Shown: piece after piece, positions 42,735-53,490 of the stretch
How the letters are laid out: the number at the start of each line of letters is the position of its first letter
Position numbering within the stretch: position 1 is the first letter of the stretch
From: Straminergon stramineum
Lineage: Eukaryota > Streptophyta > Bryopsida > Hypnales > Calliergonaceae
Assembly: GCA_963920665.1 (NCBI GenBank)
Contig: OY987271.1
Coordinates: 4,342,501-4,406,500, forward strand
Reading direction: 5' to 3'
Length of the DNA stretch: 64,000 nucleotides
Position numbers and translations under genes: made by a program
Notes under the pieces: generated by a model
What the model was told of the DNA's origin: nothing
The model's database searches: none
What the model saw: the letters and a program-made list of their open reading frames with translations, nothing else

Positions 42735-44000
42735 TTATAGCTCCAATAACACCTTATAGCTCCAAATAGACTTTAAGAGCCCTTCGCAGCTTCCAAGGCT
42801 CACCACGCTCCAATTCCAATAGTAGTTCGGCCCAAACTAACTAACACTGCACATGCTATGTACCCACAACAATAGTTCTCATTTCCAATTAACATTGTTA
42901 AGTCCCAGTCCCTAGGACTACTAGTATGCACTCCACTCGTGACACCTAGCATGTCACTTGGTGACATGGGGCGGAACTTCCATCTTATTGTGCTAGGACT
43001 CGTGGTAGCACTACTCACTAGGGTCCTAACCACCTTTAGTTGTCACCCCACTCCATACTAGGCCCATTGTATATTTGTTACTCTCACACCAACACTAATC
43101 AGGGCTCACAACTTCGAACACATGCCAAAAGCCTAGCAAGGAGTGGGACTCCAATCAACCAGTGCCTCGGGGGACACCCACACAAGTGTTCCATGGAGCC
43201 TTGAAGTTGGTGGTGAAGTTGTATCATCAATCTTGAGCCACTGGGATTCACCAAGGTTCCAAGAGGGAGTGAGGAGGGAGACCAACTCCACCCTATAGTA
43301 CTTTCTGTAGCATTCGGCAGACCCTTCTTTGTGGGTCGAAGGTATTTGCCAAATCCCCTTAGGTTTTGAAAGACCACCCGTTTCCAATTGGAATCACTAA
43401 GTTCTAACTCCATTTGGACTTCCAAACTTCCAAACACTGTAATTCTATGGCCAGGTCTCCAAATCCACTATGCAAGTAAATTTTGGATATCTATGCAACC
43501 AGTAGATGTCGATGGATTGCTCACTTGTCCCATTTGGACAAGTTCTCATAAAGTTATGGCCCTTCAAATATTCAGGTTCATTGGGAGAGGTGTCACGCCT
43601 TGTCACGCCTAAGCCTTTGGCATATGTCCCGAGTTGTCAGTCCCGATTAGTGTTGGTGTGAGAGTAACAAATATACCATGGGCCTAGTATGGAATGGGGT
43701 GACAACCAAGGGTGGTTAGGACCGTGGTGACTGGTGAGTAGTGCTACCATGAGTTCTAGCACAATAAAATGGAAGTTTCGCCCCATGTCACCAAGTGACA
43801 TGCTAGGTGTCACGAGTAGAGTGCGTGCTAGTAGTCCTAGGGACTAGGACTTAACAATGTGAATTGGAAATGAGAATTAATGTTGTGGGTACTTAACATG
43901 TATAGTGTTAGTTTGGGCCGAACTACTATTGGAATTAGAGCATGGTGAGCCCTAAAAGTTGTGAAGGGCTCTTAAAGTCTGTTTGGAGATGTAAAGTGTT
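42735..44000. repeat. Dispersed repeat G, palindromic arrangement
   Basis: The left arm 42735-43115 and right arm 43617-44000 are inverted copies (both contain CATGTCACCAAGTGACATG, GGTGACAACCAAGGGTGGTT or complement). They surround a 500-bp centre that matches 8590-9030 in reverse. At 43591-43610 TGTCACGCCT is directly repeated, and CACGCCT recurs at 45870-45876 where the rest of the reverse G copy resumes. The right arm may therefore be the start of an insertion of about 2.2 kb. Confidence 0.6.
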
Positions 44001-44221
44001 ACTACACTACCCAAAGAAAACGATCCAAATGAAGACAAATTCAACAAAAAATGTGTTGCTTTTTCTTGTTGGTTAGGAACTCTTGTTTTGGACCACCTAC
44101 CTATACATTTTTGTTGGATTTGTCTTGGTCTTTTGCTGTAGAAAAAAAATTTCATTAAAAAAAAACAAAAAAAAACATTTTTTGTACACCTCCTACCAAC
44201 TTATTGGCCTGCCCTATCATG

Positions 44222-44306
44222 TGGTATTTGTTGTATGGGGATTTGAACCCAAGACCATTTGCACGGTAGCAATGGACTCTAACCATTGCACCATGGTTGG
44301 AGTACC
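44222..44306 (-). mobile_element. tRNA-derived SINE-like sequence
   Basis: On the minus strand TGGTGCAATGG fits a pol III A box (TRGYNNARNNG) and GGTTCAAATCC fits a B box (GGTTCRANYCC), about 37 bases apart as in tRNA genes. The region between can form a CCATTGC/GCAAATGG stem. The acceptor stem does not pair, so this is not a functional tRNA. Downstream on the minus strand lie about 70 bp and then long T runs (complement of the A runs at 44138-44176). tRNA-derived SINE or tRNA pseudogene. Confidence 0.5.
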
Positions 44307-44369
44307 ATGATGTAAAAGGAGATGCTAATTTTATTTAGTTATTTTTGACTCTTTTTTTCTCACCATAAC

Positions 44370-44950
44370 AAAGTCAATAGACTTTGAATGGCCGTATCTT
44401 CTTCACAAAAACTTTGTTTTCCATGAAACTTGTTGGAAATGATTTATATTGAAGTCTAGTTTTAGTGGTAAAATTTTCAATTTAATCAAAGATGTTTGTA
44501 AAATCAAACAAACATTATTGCATCAGTTGTTTGGCTAAACATTAGAATCATGAAGTAGTTCAATTTTACAAAGTCAGCGGACTTTGAAGAGCCATATCTC
44601 CTTCATAAAATGTAATTTTTTATGACACTTGATGGAATTGGTTCATTTTGAAGTCTTTCTTTAGTGATAAAATTTTCAATTTAATCTAACATGCGCAAAA
44701 AATATGAAAAGCATTTTTATAGAGATAGTCTAATTTAATCCTTTACATTTTCAATTTGCAAAGTCAGTGGACTTTGGAGCCACATATCTCCTTCATAGAA
44801 ATTTTGATTTCCATGAAACTTGTTGAAAATGATTGATATTGAAGTCTACTTTAAGTGATCAAATTCTCAATTCCATCTATCTTGTTTTGAAAAGTTGACA
44901 AGCATTTTTGTAGAGGTGGTTAAGCCAAATTTTAGAATTAAATAGTTGAG
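44370..44950 (-). repeat. Tandem array of about three 190-200-bp units
   Basis: Units start at 44370, 44570 and 44760 with AAAGTCA(A/G)(T/C)(A/G)GACTTTG. Each continues with TATCTCCTTCA-like, CCATGAAACTTGTTG-like and GTGGTAAAATTTTCAATTTAATC-like lines. In reverse complement the last line is the GATTGATATGAAAATTTTAC module of element E. Non-coding. Confidence 0.75.
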
Positions 44951-45429
44951 TTGTTGAATATTCCAAGACAAATTTGTGAGTTTAATTTTCATTTCAAATA
45001 TTACAGTTTAAAGTATATGTGAAGATTTATTTCATTCTATTTAGATTTGTGATGAAAAAGTTATGAAGAATCTTAATTTCTGGACAATCTAAACATCTTT
45101 GTGAAATTGCTAAAATCTACTAATTAATAATATTATTTATATTAAACTTTATATTATAAGTAAGAAATTAAATTAAATTATAAATTATATCTTTAATCAA
45201 ATTATACCCTATACAAAGTTGAATGAAAATTGCATTAGAACTTGAATTGATCATAGGTGAATCAAATTTTGAATTTTCATTAAGTTATTTGAATCACAAT
45301 TTGATTTAGAGTTGAATTTGATTAAAATTTTGAACAAATTCTAAATTTGTATTGTAGTGAAAGGATATCACTGGAATTTTGATCAAAATCCAATTATATT
45401 CTTTGAAAATTTGATTGAAAATTTGACTT

Positions 45430-45700
45430 CTAAATTCATATTCTATAAGATTCCAAATGATTTAGAAAAATTCTAATAGATTCTAGAAATTCAAAAAAAT
45501 TCAAAAAATTTGAATAGATTTTTAGAATATTCTTTTTAGATTTGAATAGATTTATAAAATATTTGGCTAACATATTCTAATAGATTTTCAATAATTTTCC
45601 AAAAGATTTCAACAAATTCTAATACATTTCCAAAGTATATTAAAAGATTCCAATAGATTCCCACAAAATCCAAAAGATTCCAAAGGATTCCTAAAGTTAA
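45430..45700. repeat. Degenerate short-period repeat (AGATTCCAATAGATTCC-like)
   Basis: About 270 bp of imperfect repeats with a period near 10-21 bases built on GATTCCAAA and AATAGATT. Low complexity, non-coding. Confidence 0.65.
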
Positions 45701-45829
45701 CAAAATTTTGTTGATTTGCATTAAACCAATATAAAACTTGCTGATGCGAAAAAAGAAAACAAGTTTGATGAAGAAAAATCATTTTTATGTTGATTCGGTC
45801 AAAATTCAAGAGAAATGTGTTGATTTTGT

Positions 45830-46330
45830 CTTGGTTTTAATTGCCTTTCTAGTAGTGCTAGGGCCACAACACGCCTTCACCATGGCCAAGAGAAGGGCCA
45901 TAACTTCTGGCTCATGTCTTAGAACCTCGTAATCCTTGGCATTCTAACTTCCTTGTCTTTATAATTTTTTAATGATATATACTACATGTCATATTTTGTT
46001 GAGGGATTCTTTGGGAACCCTTCACTCCTAGCTTTTGAGTGTCTCGGCGCCACTAGGACACTCCAACTTTGAATGGTCATAACTTCTAGCCAACTAGTCT
46101 AAATCACATGTTCTTTGGACGATTAGAATCGTCTTCTCAAGATCTTTCTAAGCATGTATAACATGTTACTATGCTCTTCTTATCTAGGGCTCTATTGCAC
46201 CTTGTTTGCTTGGGAGTCTCTCATTTCACCCTTCTTAGACTATTGCAAAGCTTGGGAAGTCACCTCAAAGGTCCCCTTTGCTCACTAAGGCACTTCGGGT
46301 ACCCCAAGAGATAGAGGAGTGACAATTGGT
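45830..46330 (-). repeat. Dispersed repeat G, 5' part in reverse
   Basis: Reverse complement of 8200-8640: CATGGCCAAGAGAAGGGCCATAACTTCTGGC, ATGTCATA-TTTTGTTGAG and AAGATC are shared, as is GCTTGGGAGTCTCTCATTTC near the end. Together with 42735-43600 it appears to be one G copy split by an insertion. Confidence 0.6.
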
Positions 46331-46875
46331 TTACTTTATCCCAACCCAAGCACATGCATTGAGTGTGTATGGGCCCCTTAGTACCTTCATGTCGCGATGT
46401 TGTCAAGTATACAATGGTAGTCAACTCTAAAATCCTAGTCAGTTTTAGGGTTTCGCCCAATAGCTAGCCTAGACAAATTTTTCCCTAGCTACCAAAATTC
46501 TACCCACCCACTTGAGTTTTGCCTTGTAAATGAAAGGGAACATGAATCATAATAATACTTTCGCACCTAAACACTATGTAGCCAAGCCAGTAGGGTTTTG
46601 GCATGCAGTAGAGTATCATATAGGATAAATTTGAAGGGGTAATTTCTATTACAAGCTACGTTCTTATAGTTATATAAAAAATGTAAAATATTGAACAATA
46701 GGAGGCCTATAAAATTTTTGGCAAGTAGGCAGGCCGGCTGCATTTAGTAAGGTGGATAAAATTTTAGGCGAGTAGGAAGAGCCTCTACAATGAGTGGGCC
46801 TTAGTGCTGAGGTATGGCAACCCTACCTAGCCTAGCCTTTCCTCTTCAAATTGAATGTAGCATTATTTTCATCCA
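46331..46875. other. No gene recognised
   Basis: Intermediate GC content, no recognised frame. The last 30 bp (GCATTATTTTCATCCATTAA) match GLP distal upstream DNA near 19760 and 53473. Confidence 0.45.
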
Positions 46876-47469
46876 TTAACTCCGAAAGGACCAAGGAGGA
46901 ATCTAGATTTCCAAAATTGTAAAGATGTACTATAAAATGCAACTTTCAACAATAATTTAACAATGACTCGCAAACCATAGTTGAAAAACATCATCCATAG
47001 ATTTATATGTCCGTATGGTTAGATAAACTAATACACAAATCAATATTAATCAATAAAATTTAAAGCCAATAATTAAAAAAATCCCTCTACAATCAAATTA
47101 ATTGTAGATTGAATATTTCAGATTTCCACATGAATTTTTTTCCTTGAAGTTCAAAATGTTAAGTTCTAATTATAGAAATTTTGGAAGACTTTTATTTTAC
47201 TTTTTTCTTCATGTCATTTTTGAAGGATCATTTTTTGAATTGAAAAGGTTAATTTTTGAGGCCAGACCTAAAGATACATATTGAGTAATAGAATATTTAC
47301 AAAGAAAAGTCTTCAAATCTATACCATGCAAATGTTAAAGAAATAACACATGAGTCTTTATAAAAAAATAGATGAAAAAATACACTTTTGTGTACTTAGG
47401 ATGTGTTTGCACTAGAAGATTTGTTAATCCATTGTTCAAAAAACATACGCCTAGTCCTTTGTGGGTTAA
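46876..47469 (+). mobile_element. TTAA element D, copy 2 (594 bp, diverged)
   Basis: Begins TTAACTCCGAAAGGACCAAG and ends CCTTTGTGGGTTAA. It resembles the 583-bp element at 32347 (ATAGATTTATATG-GTATGGTTAGAT against TTAGATTCCATATATATGGTTAGAT). Its right TTAA (47466-47469) is also the left TTAA of the next element. Non-coding. Confidence 0.5.
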
Positions 47470-50060
47470 TCCCCAAAATAGGGGACATTCCAATTTTGAA
47501 TAGAACAAAGGATGCACAAAAGCATGACCATCCTAAGCACATAGAAACTTGGTTTTTTCATCCACCTAAATCCAATAACATTCTTGTGTTAGGGTTCTTA
47601 CAATTGTAGGGCACTAAAGATTTTTAGAAATTTTCTTTGTAAATATTCTATAATTTAAGCGCACAAGTTTACTTGACCTCAAAAACTAACTTTTTCAGTT
47701 AAAAAAAACTGGCCATTCAAAAATGAAGTGAATAGATAAGTAAAATAAAAATCTCAAAACGTCATGATAACTTGTTAAAACCTAAAATTTTGAATTGAAA
47801 GGGAGAAATAAGTGTTAAAACTACAAATCATCAATCAATTATCAATTTTTGAAGGAATTTTCAATAAATTTTTTCAAAACTTATTGAAAAATATTGATTA
47901 GTTTAGCAAAATAAAGATCAAACTATATGGATGTGATCTATGGATCACATTTTACAACTTTTCTATAAAAGTCATCATTAAATTATTGTTTCAAGTTGTA
48001 TTTTATAGTGCATCTTCACAATTTTGTAAATTCAAGCTACCCTTTGGTTTTTAAGAGATTAAACTCAAGGCTAATAGGTATGAGGAATTTTAGGCAAAAA
48101 CAATTATGGCTTGATAAGACTGCAAACAAAAAGATCTTCATTTTCATCAATTTTTTCATTTCTTTCCATTCCTATAGGAATAAATTCAAAAGCATGCACA
48201 AAAATTATAAAGCACTTTTGAGAAGCTAGTCACAATGGAAAAGTATAGCCGTATAAGCAACATTTGTCTTTTCAACATATTTGAATGTGTTTCATCTAGA
48301 TTATAGACCTTCCAAACTAGGTTCTTGAAAATGTACACAATCCATCCAATGTACGTGTCATCTCTCTTAGGAATTGTCAACTTAGTCTAGACCATTTTGA
48401 AACTTCATTTAGTCCATTACACAAGTTTAAATCTTATATTTTTATTACATTAATCTATATGAGTACCTTCAGTTTAGTTTGGTGAATGTTTGTCATTGAT
48501 ATAAGTTTATAAAGTAATGTGGAAATAATCTCATAAATATAGCAAAAAGCACTCCAATCAATTGAGATTCCTTTTCAAAGTACAATTAACAAACTAACAA
48601 TTTATAAAAATGAAATTTTATTAAGTAATTATTTTATTTTCTACTCACAAAACACATGAAGCTATGACCATAAATTAAGTCAAATTATTGTCATTAAGAT
48701 AAAGCTCATCTATTTAAATTTTAGTGATGAATTTATGATATTGTTCATGTATGAAAATCATTCTTGTTGTGTATATTGATGTTTAGAAGTTTTGTTGGAT
48801 AAGACACAAATTAATTATTGTATTCCTTCAAAGTCTAAGGTGGTGCGAAACTTAATGAATTCTAATGTATATTCAAAAAATCTTGTAGTTATACAACAAT
48901 TGAATTTTAAAATTTTCAAAATAAAATAAACTTACAAACTCAAAATACATTAAAGATAAAACATGAGAATGATAAACACTCAATATTGTTGATATTATTT
49001 AGGATCAAATATTTATAGCTTGTACTTGCAATAATTCAATGAATTCTTGGGGTCCTAAGAAGAATTGTTTTTTTTGACGAAAGAAAAAAAAGCTTGTTAG
49101 GCATCATTTTCTCAAATTAAATCATATACCCAAAACATTGTTGTAAAATTAGGTGCTATCTAGAACTATTTAGAGAATATTTTTAAAATTATTTTTAGTA
49201 AAAAAGTGAAGAAGAAAACAAATAACATTTTAGTTGATAATCTCTTGAAATAGTCTATATGCTACAAATGAATTGTAGTTTTTAGTCCACTAAAGTACAT
49301 AAGGTATTTACATTATGTACAACCTCAATTTTGGAAAAAGACTTTCCTAATGAAATGAATCTTTGTATGCCAATTTTCTGGAAAATTCATAAAATTTTGT
49401 TTTTCAATCTAGAGAGATGTAACGGGCATAAAGAATCTAGGTTTGTGCGAGAAATTTTGTACATTTTTAACGTAAAGATATTTACACTTAAAGTTGAAAG
49501 TTTAGTAATAACCATAGTAGTAGTTTGTTTAATAAAAATGTATTAACCTAATAGATTCTTCCTAATAAAGTTAAGTTGGAAAATAATATGTGAAGTTAAT
49601 GGATTCAAATATTTGATTATTCACCTCAATTTAAGAAAAAAAATATAAAAGAAAAGAGAAAAAAGGTCAAAATGTCATGTAAGATCTAAATAAACATGAG
49701 GTGAGCTTTATCTTTATATATGAATATTTCTATATTAAAAGATCCATTTTAATTTACACTATATTGTATTTAATATTTCTTATGCTTGTTAGATTTTTAA
49801 ATAGAAAAGTTATCAAATAGAAAATGTATTTAATTTACAAGCAATTGGTTGAGTTAGTTCAATTAGTCACAAATTGTATTTCCATTAGATACAACCATCT
49901 TTTCATGATAGAAATTTTACTTTCAATAGATTTTGGATAATGGAGATGACAAGTCAAGGGCTTTTGGAACCTTGGTCTTTTTAACAATAATCACCTATTT
50001 AGTAAATTTTATATAGTAATAGACTTGGTGATAAACACATAATAATGTACAATATTCATA
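47466..50060 (+). mobile_element. Repeat B/C, copy 3 (about 2.6 kb, uninterrupted)
   Basis: Begins TTAATCCCCAAAATAGGGG. Its B module ends at TTAA 48059-48062, and the C part continues collinear with 20643-23530 minus the insertions there. It ends near CATAACCCCTAAAGGACCG. No transposase-like frame was found. Confidence 0.55.
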
Positions 50061-50935
50061 ACCCCTAAAGGACCGATTGACCATTTTATGGGCCATTTAA
50101 TGGTTGCAGTTTTGGGCAACCTTTCTTTGGGAGAGGAAAAAACTTTCTTTGCAATTGTTGTATTTTTTGATGTATACTAAATCACATAATCTTAGAGTTA
50201 TTTTCTTTCAATATCAATTGTCAAAAAAAATTTGTAAATATAATAACATACATTGTTCATTATTTCCTAGTATTAAGATTTAAGAATTAAGAAATTTTCT
50301 TTCAAGGGAAAATATTAATGTTTTTGCTCTTAAATCTTTTGGGGGTATTCAAAGATCAATTGGAACTCCAATTTTACCCTAAAAAATTAGGTGTTACAAG
50401 TAGACATTCCATATTTAATGAATTTCCAAAAGAGAATTACTTCAAAATTTCTTTGAAATAAACCTGTAATTTTTTTTTTCAAATTTGATAATGAGGTTAA
50501 TTAGTCTTATCATGATGCTTAAGATCTTATCTTTTGATATGAACATCTAAAAGTCCCTCAAAAAGGTTGGAGAAGTCATGTTTGAAAGCATATCTTCATT
50601 TCGTCTCCTACCTCTTGCACATTTGGAGTTAACTATGAATTTGTCCAACTCAAACTTCAGATTCAACTATTCTACATCAACTAATAAGAACTTCATGTTT
50701 TCTTTATCACAAGTACTTCGAAATCAGGTCCTGTAAACTCAGAAGATGAACACAGAGAATGCAACACTACTGCAGGATATTTTACTCGACCAATTGAATG
50801 CAGTCATAACCCGGGGTTTCAAGTGAGTGATAATCAATGAGGCAGAAAACTCTTTTGCTCGCCTCCTGAATACAAAAACCTCTTTGAGAAATACAAACAC
50901 AATTCACTTTACCTTCTCATGGGTTACCAAAACTC
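50061..50935. other. No gene recognised
   Basis: AT-rich, without recognised repeats. The distal GLP 3' flank is not evident here. Confidence 0.45.
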
Positions 50936-51267
50936 CGAAAGATATAAACATTGCTCAAACGCAAATAAATATAGAACTCAGACTTCAACACATGCACTGG
51001 AAACCATTTTGTGAAATGAAATGATCTGTGAACCTGCTAATCATTTCATTAACTATGGCGGGCGAATGGAAGCCCAAATGAAGGAACGCTTCACACTACT
51101 GAGGCCAGATCTTAGACCAGCGCTTTATTCTGAGAGCAATTGACTCTCATGCTAACGAATCAGCAGTCGTCTATTAAAACCTGTCTTGTAAAGAATGTTG
51201 ATACTATAACTGCGAAGGTACGTGATGTTTCCAGACTCTGGTCAATGCATGTTACGAATCTAATAAT
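50936..51267 (-). repeat. GLP7 3' flank, partly conserved
   Basis: CTCAGACTTCAACACATGCACTGG, GGCGGGCGAATGGAAGCCC and GTAAAGAATGTTGATA match the GLP4-GLP6 flanks, but the last 80 bp before the stop differ from them. A switch in homology therefore lies close to the gene end. Confidence 0.65.
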
Positions 51268-51933
51268 TTACATGCGGAACTGCTTCTGGATCATGTCCAC
51301 GGTCTGCTCGTTGATGCGGAACGCCTTCTCCAATACCTCGTCCGTGATGTCCGGAGTGAACAAAGCGGGGGCAATCTGCTGCACGCCGGGGTTCTGGCTG
51401 CTCAAAGCGGCGAACGCCAACGCGGGACCCTTGCCCACATTCAGCTGGAAGTGCACCAGGCCCTTGGGGAACACGAACAACTCACCTTCCTTGAGGGGGG
51501 TGGCGAACAAGGTGTTGCTGGTGCTCACGAAACCCACATAAAACTCGCCCTTCACCACCAACAGAATCTCGGTGGCTCTGGGGTGCGTGTGCGGGGGGTT
51601 GATGCCGCCCTTGGCGAAGTCGATGCGAGTAGCGGAGATGTCTAAAGTGTTAAGTCCGGGGAACTGAAGGACGGAGGCGGGGGTGACTGCGGCCTTGTTG
51701 GCGTTGTTGGTGTTTCCAGCGTTCTTCAAGCCGGCGAACGTGAAGTCGTTCACGGAGACCTTGTCGGCGGGCTTGCAGGTGAGTCCGTTGATGGTGATTC
51801 CGCTCTTCAAGTCTGCGACGCAGAAGTCCTGGAGCGGATCCTCGTCCGCAGCCATGGCGAGCATGGGCACGAGCGCCACGCTCATCAACACGGCCACGGT
51901 CACCCACAAGCTGCTTCGGTTCATGATGCCCAT
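51268..51933 (-). CDS. GLP: Germin-like protein GLP7
   Basis: Complete 221-residue copy with intact Gln210 and C-terminus, unlike its near twin GLP6. It has signal peptide 1-28, Cys38/53 and the four metal ligands. Distinct residues are Asp98, Thr102, Pro146, Phe131 (shared with GLP6) and Met214. The frame is open upstream to 52044, but that extension starts at TTG and lacks a signal peptide, so ATG at 51931-51933 is chosen. Coding and 5' flank are almost identical to GLP6 for more than 1 kb, pointing to a recent duplication or conversion. The promoter carries a hAT-like insertion. Confidence 0.97.
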   Translation of the reverse strand: MGIMNRSSLWVTVAVLMSVALVPMLAMAADEDPLQDFCVADLKSGITINGLTCKPADKVSVNDFTFAGLKNAGNTNNANKAAVTPASVLQFPGLNTLDISATRIDFAKGGINPPHTHPRATEILLVVKGEFYVGFVSTSNTLFATPLKEGELFVFPKGLVHFQLNVGKGPALAFAALSSQNPGVQQIAPALFTPDITDEVLEKAFRINEQTVDMIQKQFRM

Positions 51934-52137
51934 GTCGAGTGGGTCGATATCAGTCGCTTCGAGGTGGTGGAATTCGAAATCGTGCTCGACGAGTTCTGGA
52001 GTTGAGCTTGCTGGTAGAGTGTCGAGCAGTATCAGTTGTTGCAAGAGATGTAATAGTGTCTCAGGAGATGGCTCTGGAGGATGACTTGTGGAGTATTGGA
52101 ATGGTTGCTGTTATTACAATTGTTTGGGTTGTGAGGG

Positions 52138-52544
52138 TTTATATCCATCTCAAGGCGCGACTGTTGAAGCGCGTTCTTGAAGACGCGGGGTGGCTGTGGA
52201 AGGATAACTCGGAAGGAAATTCGGAAATTACTTGATACTCTGAGACGACCAACGGAACCAAGGAAAGGAGGCAGACAGGGTCCCGCCGGGCCGCCTTCTG
52301 GGATTCGTGAGAGAGTCAAGATCGGGTCCACTGGAGGTCCGAGAGAGGACTCCTGATCAATGAATGGGAAAAACCGGCGGTTAGTTCAAAGTTAGCCGGT
52401 GGATTTGGGAAAATATCCGGTTGCAATTTGAAAGCATCGGCAAATAACCGGGATGGGAACTTCAATAACCGGTTGACTATAGGAATTGGAGGAAAATAGC
52501 CGATGAAATTCAAAAAGTTTCCCGAACACTGCTCCTGATGACGT
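52138..52544 (-). promoter_or_regulatory. GLP7 promoter, with TGACGT moved upstream by an insertion
   Basis: TATAAA (minus) at 52138-52143, ACGCGC at 52169-52174, CCGCGT at about 52183-52188 as in GLP6. TGACGT is at 52539-52544, 182 bp farther from the core than in GLP6 because of the insert at 52358-52531. Confidence 0.6.
52358..52531. mobile_element. 174-bp hAT-like MITE with perfect 8-bp duplication
   Basis: CTCCTGAT at 52350-52357 and 52532-52539 flanks the insert; GLP6 has one copy (34427-34434). The left end CAATGAATGGGAAA and right end TTTCCCGAACACTG are inverted with a few differences. An 8-bp duplication and CA-TG ends are typical of hAT elements. Interior CCGG-rich, non-coding. Confidence 0.85.
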
Positions 52545-52884
52545 AAGAGCCACCAAAGCAATCAATGTGTAGTTGTGAATGGAGAGAGATTGGGAAGCCA
52601 AAGTCCGACCGCCACGTTTGCCGTGATTCTTGGAGTTCAAATTTTCGTCTCCTTGCATTTCCGGGGAAATCGTAGTCAAACTCTTGTGTCTGTGAAGTAG
52701 CTCCACCGCATCAACGTAGAAAGGAATGTGAAATGGTTTTCACAGAGTGCCGTCGAGGGACAGTTGCGGTTGTGTCACTGCCGTAATGCAATCTACTCTT
52801 CACCCCTAGGCAAAGTCTTATCCAAGTCGTTTTACATCATCAATGATGTCATGAAAGAGAATTATTCCCCTATAGTCAAAAGAT
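52545..52884. other. GLP7 distal upstream DNA
   Basis: Continues the match to the GLP6 upstream region (to about 52680, then again at GTAGCTCCACCGCATCAA). No gene was recognised. Confidence 0.5.
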
Positions 52885-53210
52885 GGTCAATTTCATTAAA
52901 ATGGTAGTATTCCATGTGCCATTTTTCAGACTTCACAATCTAAACTCTAGAAGAGACATCTAGGATAGGTACAGACTTTGGACATCTCGGACACTTATAG
53001 ATTTCAGAAATCTAGAGCTATTATAGATTTTAGATCGCACAGTTTAAATCATCTATGATATATTTAGATTTCCGACATCTAGGATAGGTCTAAAATTCTA
53101 GCATCTAAGACAATTTTAGATTTTAGACTGTGATTTGAACCTTAAAAGTGCCAAAGTAGTGAAATGGCCTGCCATTCTAATGGAATAATGCCATTTTAAT
53201 GAAATTGACA
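52885..53210. mobile_element. MITE family M, long copy e (326 bp)
   Basis: Begins GGTCAATTTCATTAAAATGG and ends CCATTTTAATGAAATTGAC. The interior holds repeated ATCTAGGATAGGT and TAGATTTTAGA phrases that also occur in the copy at 61971. The GLP6 upstream region near 39430 is collinear without it. Confidence 0.7.
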
Positions 53211-53490
53211 ATAAAGGTTGAGTAGTTATGTGAGCTCTTCCTTGGACTTAGAAGACCTCAAAAATATAGTGGTTGGAAAATGGTAGCATCTCTCCATGAA
53301 GAGCAAATAACGATAGTGGTGATGTGGTGGAGCCCAAAAGTGCACCCTTCCGCAACAATTCCAATTAGACTGAGTCTACCTTCAAGTTTTCAGTGGAGTA
53401 GCTCTTACTCACAAAACCCACAGGGCCCTAGTGTGCCACATTTTCCTATTCATTCATGAGTCAAATTGAATGGAGCATTCTTTTCATCTA

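Noticed and set aside
44222..44306. Functional tRNA gene
   Set aside because: A and B boxes are present but the acceptor stem does not pair and the anticodon stem has a bulge.
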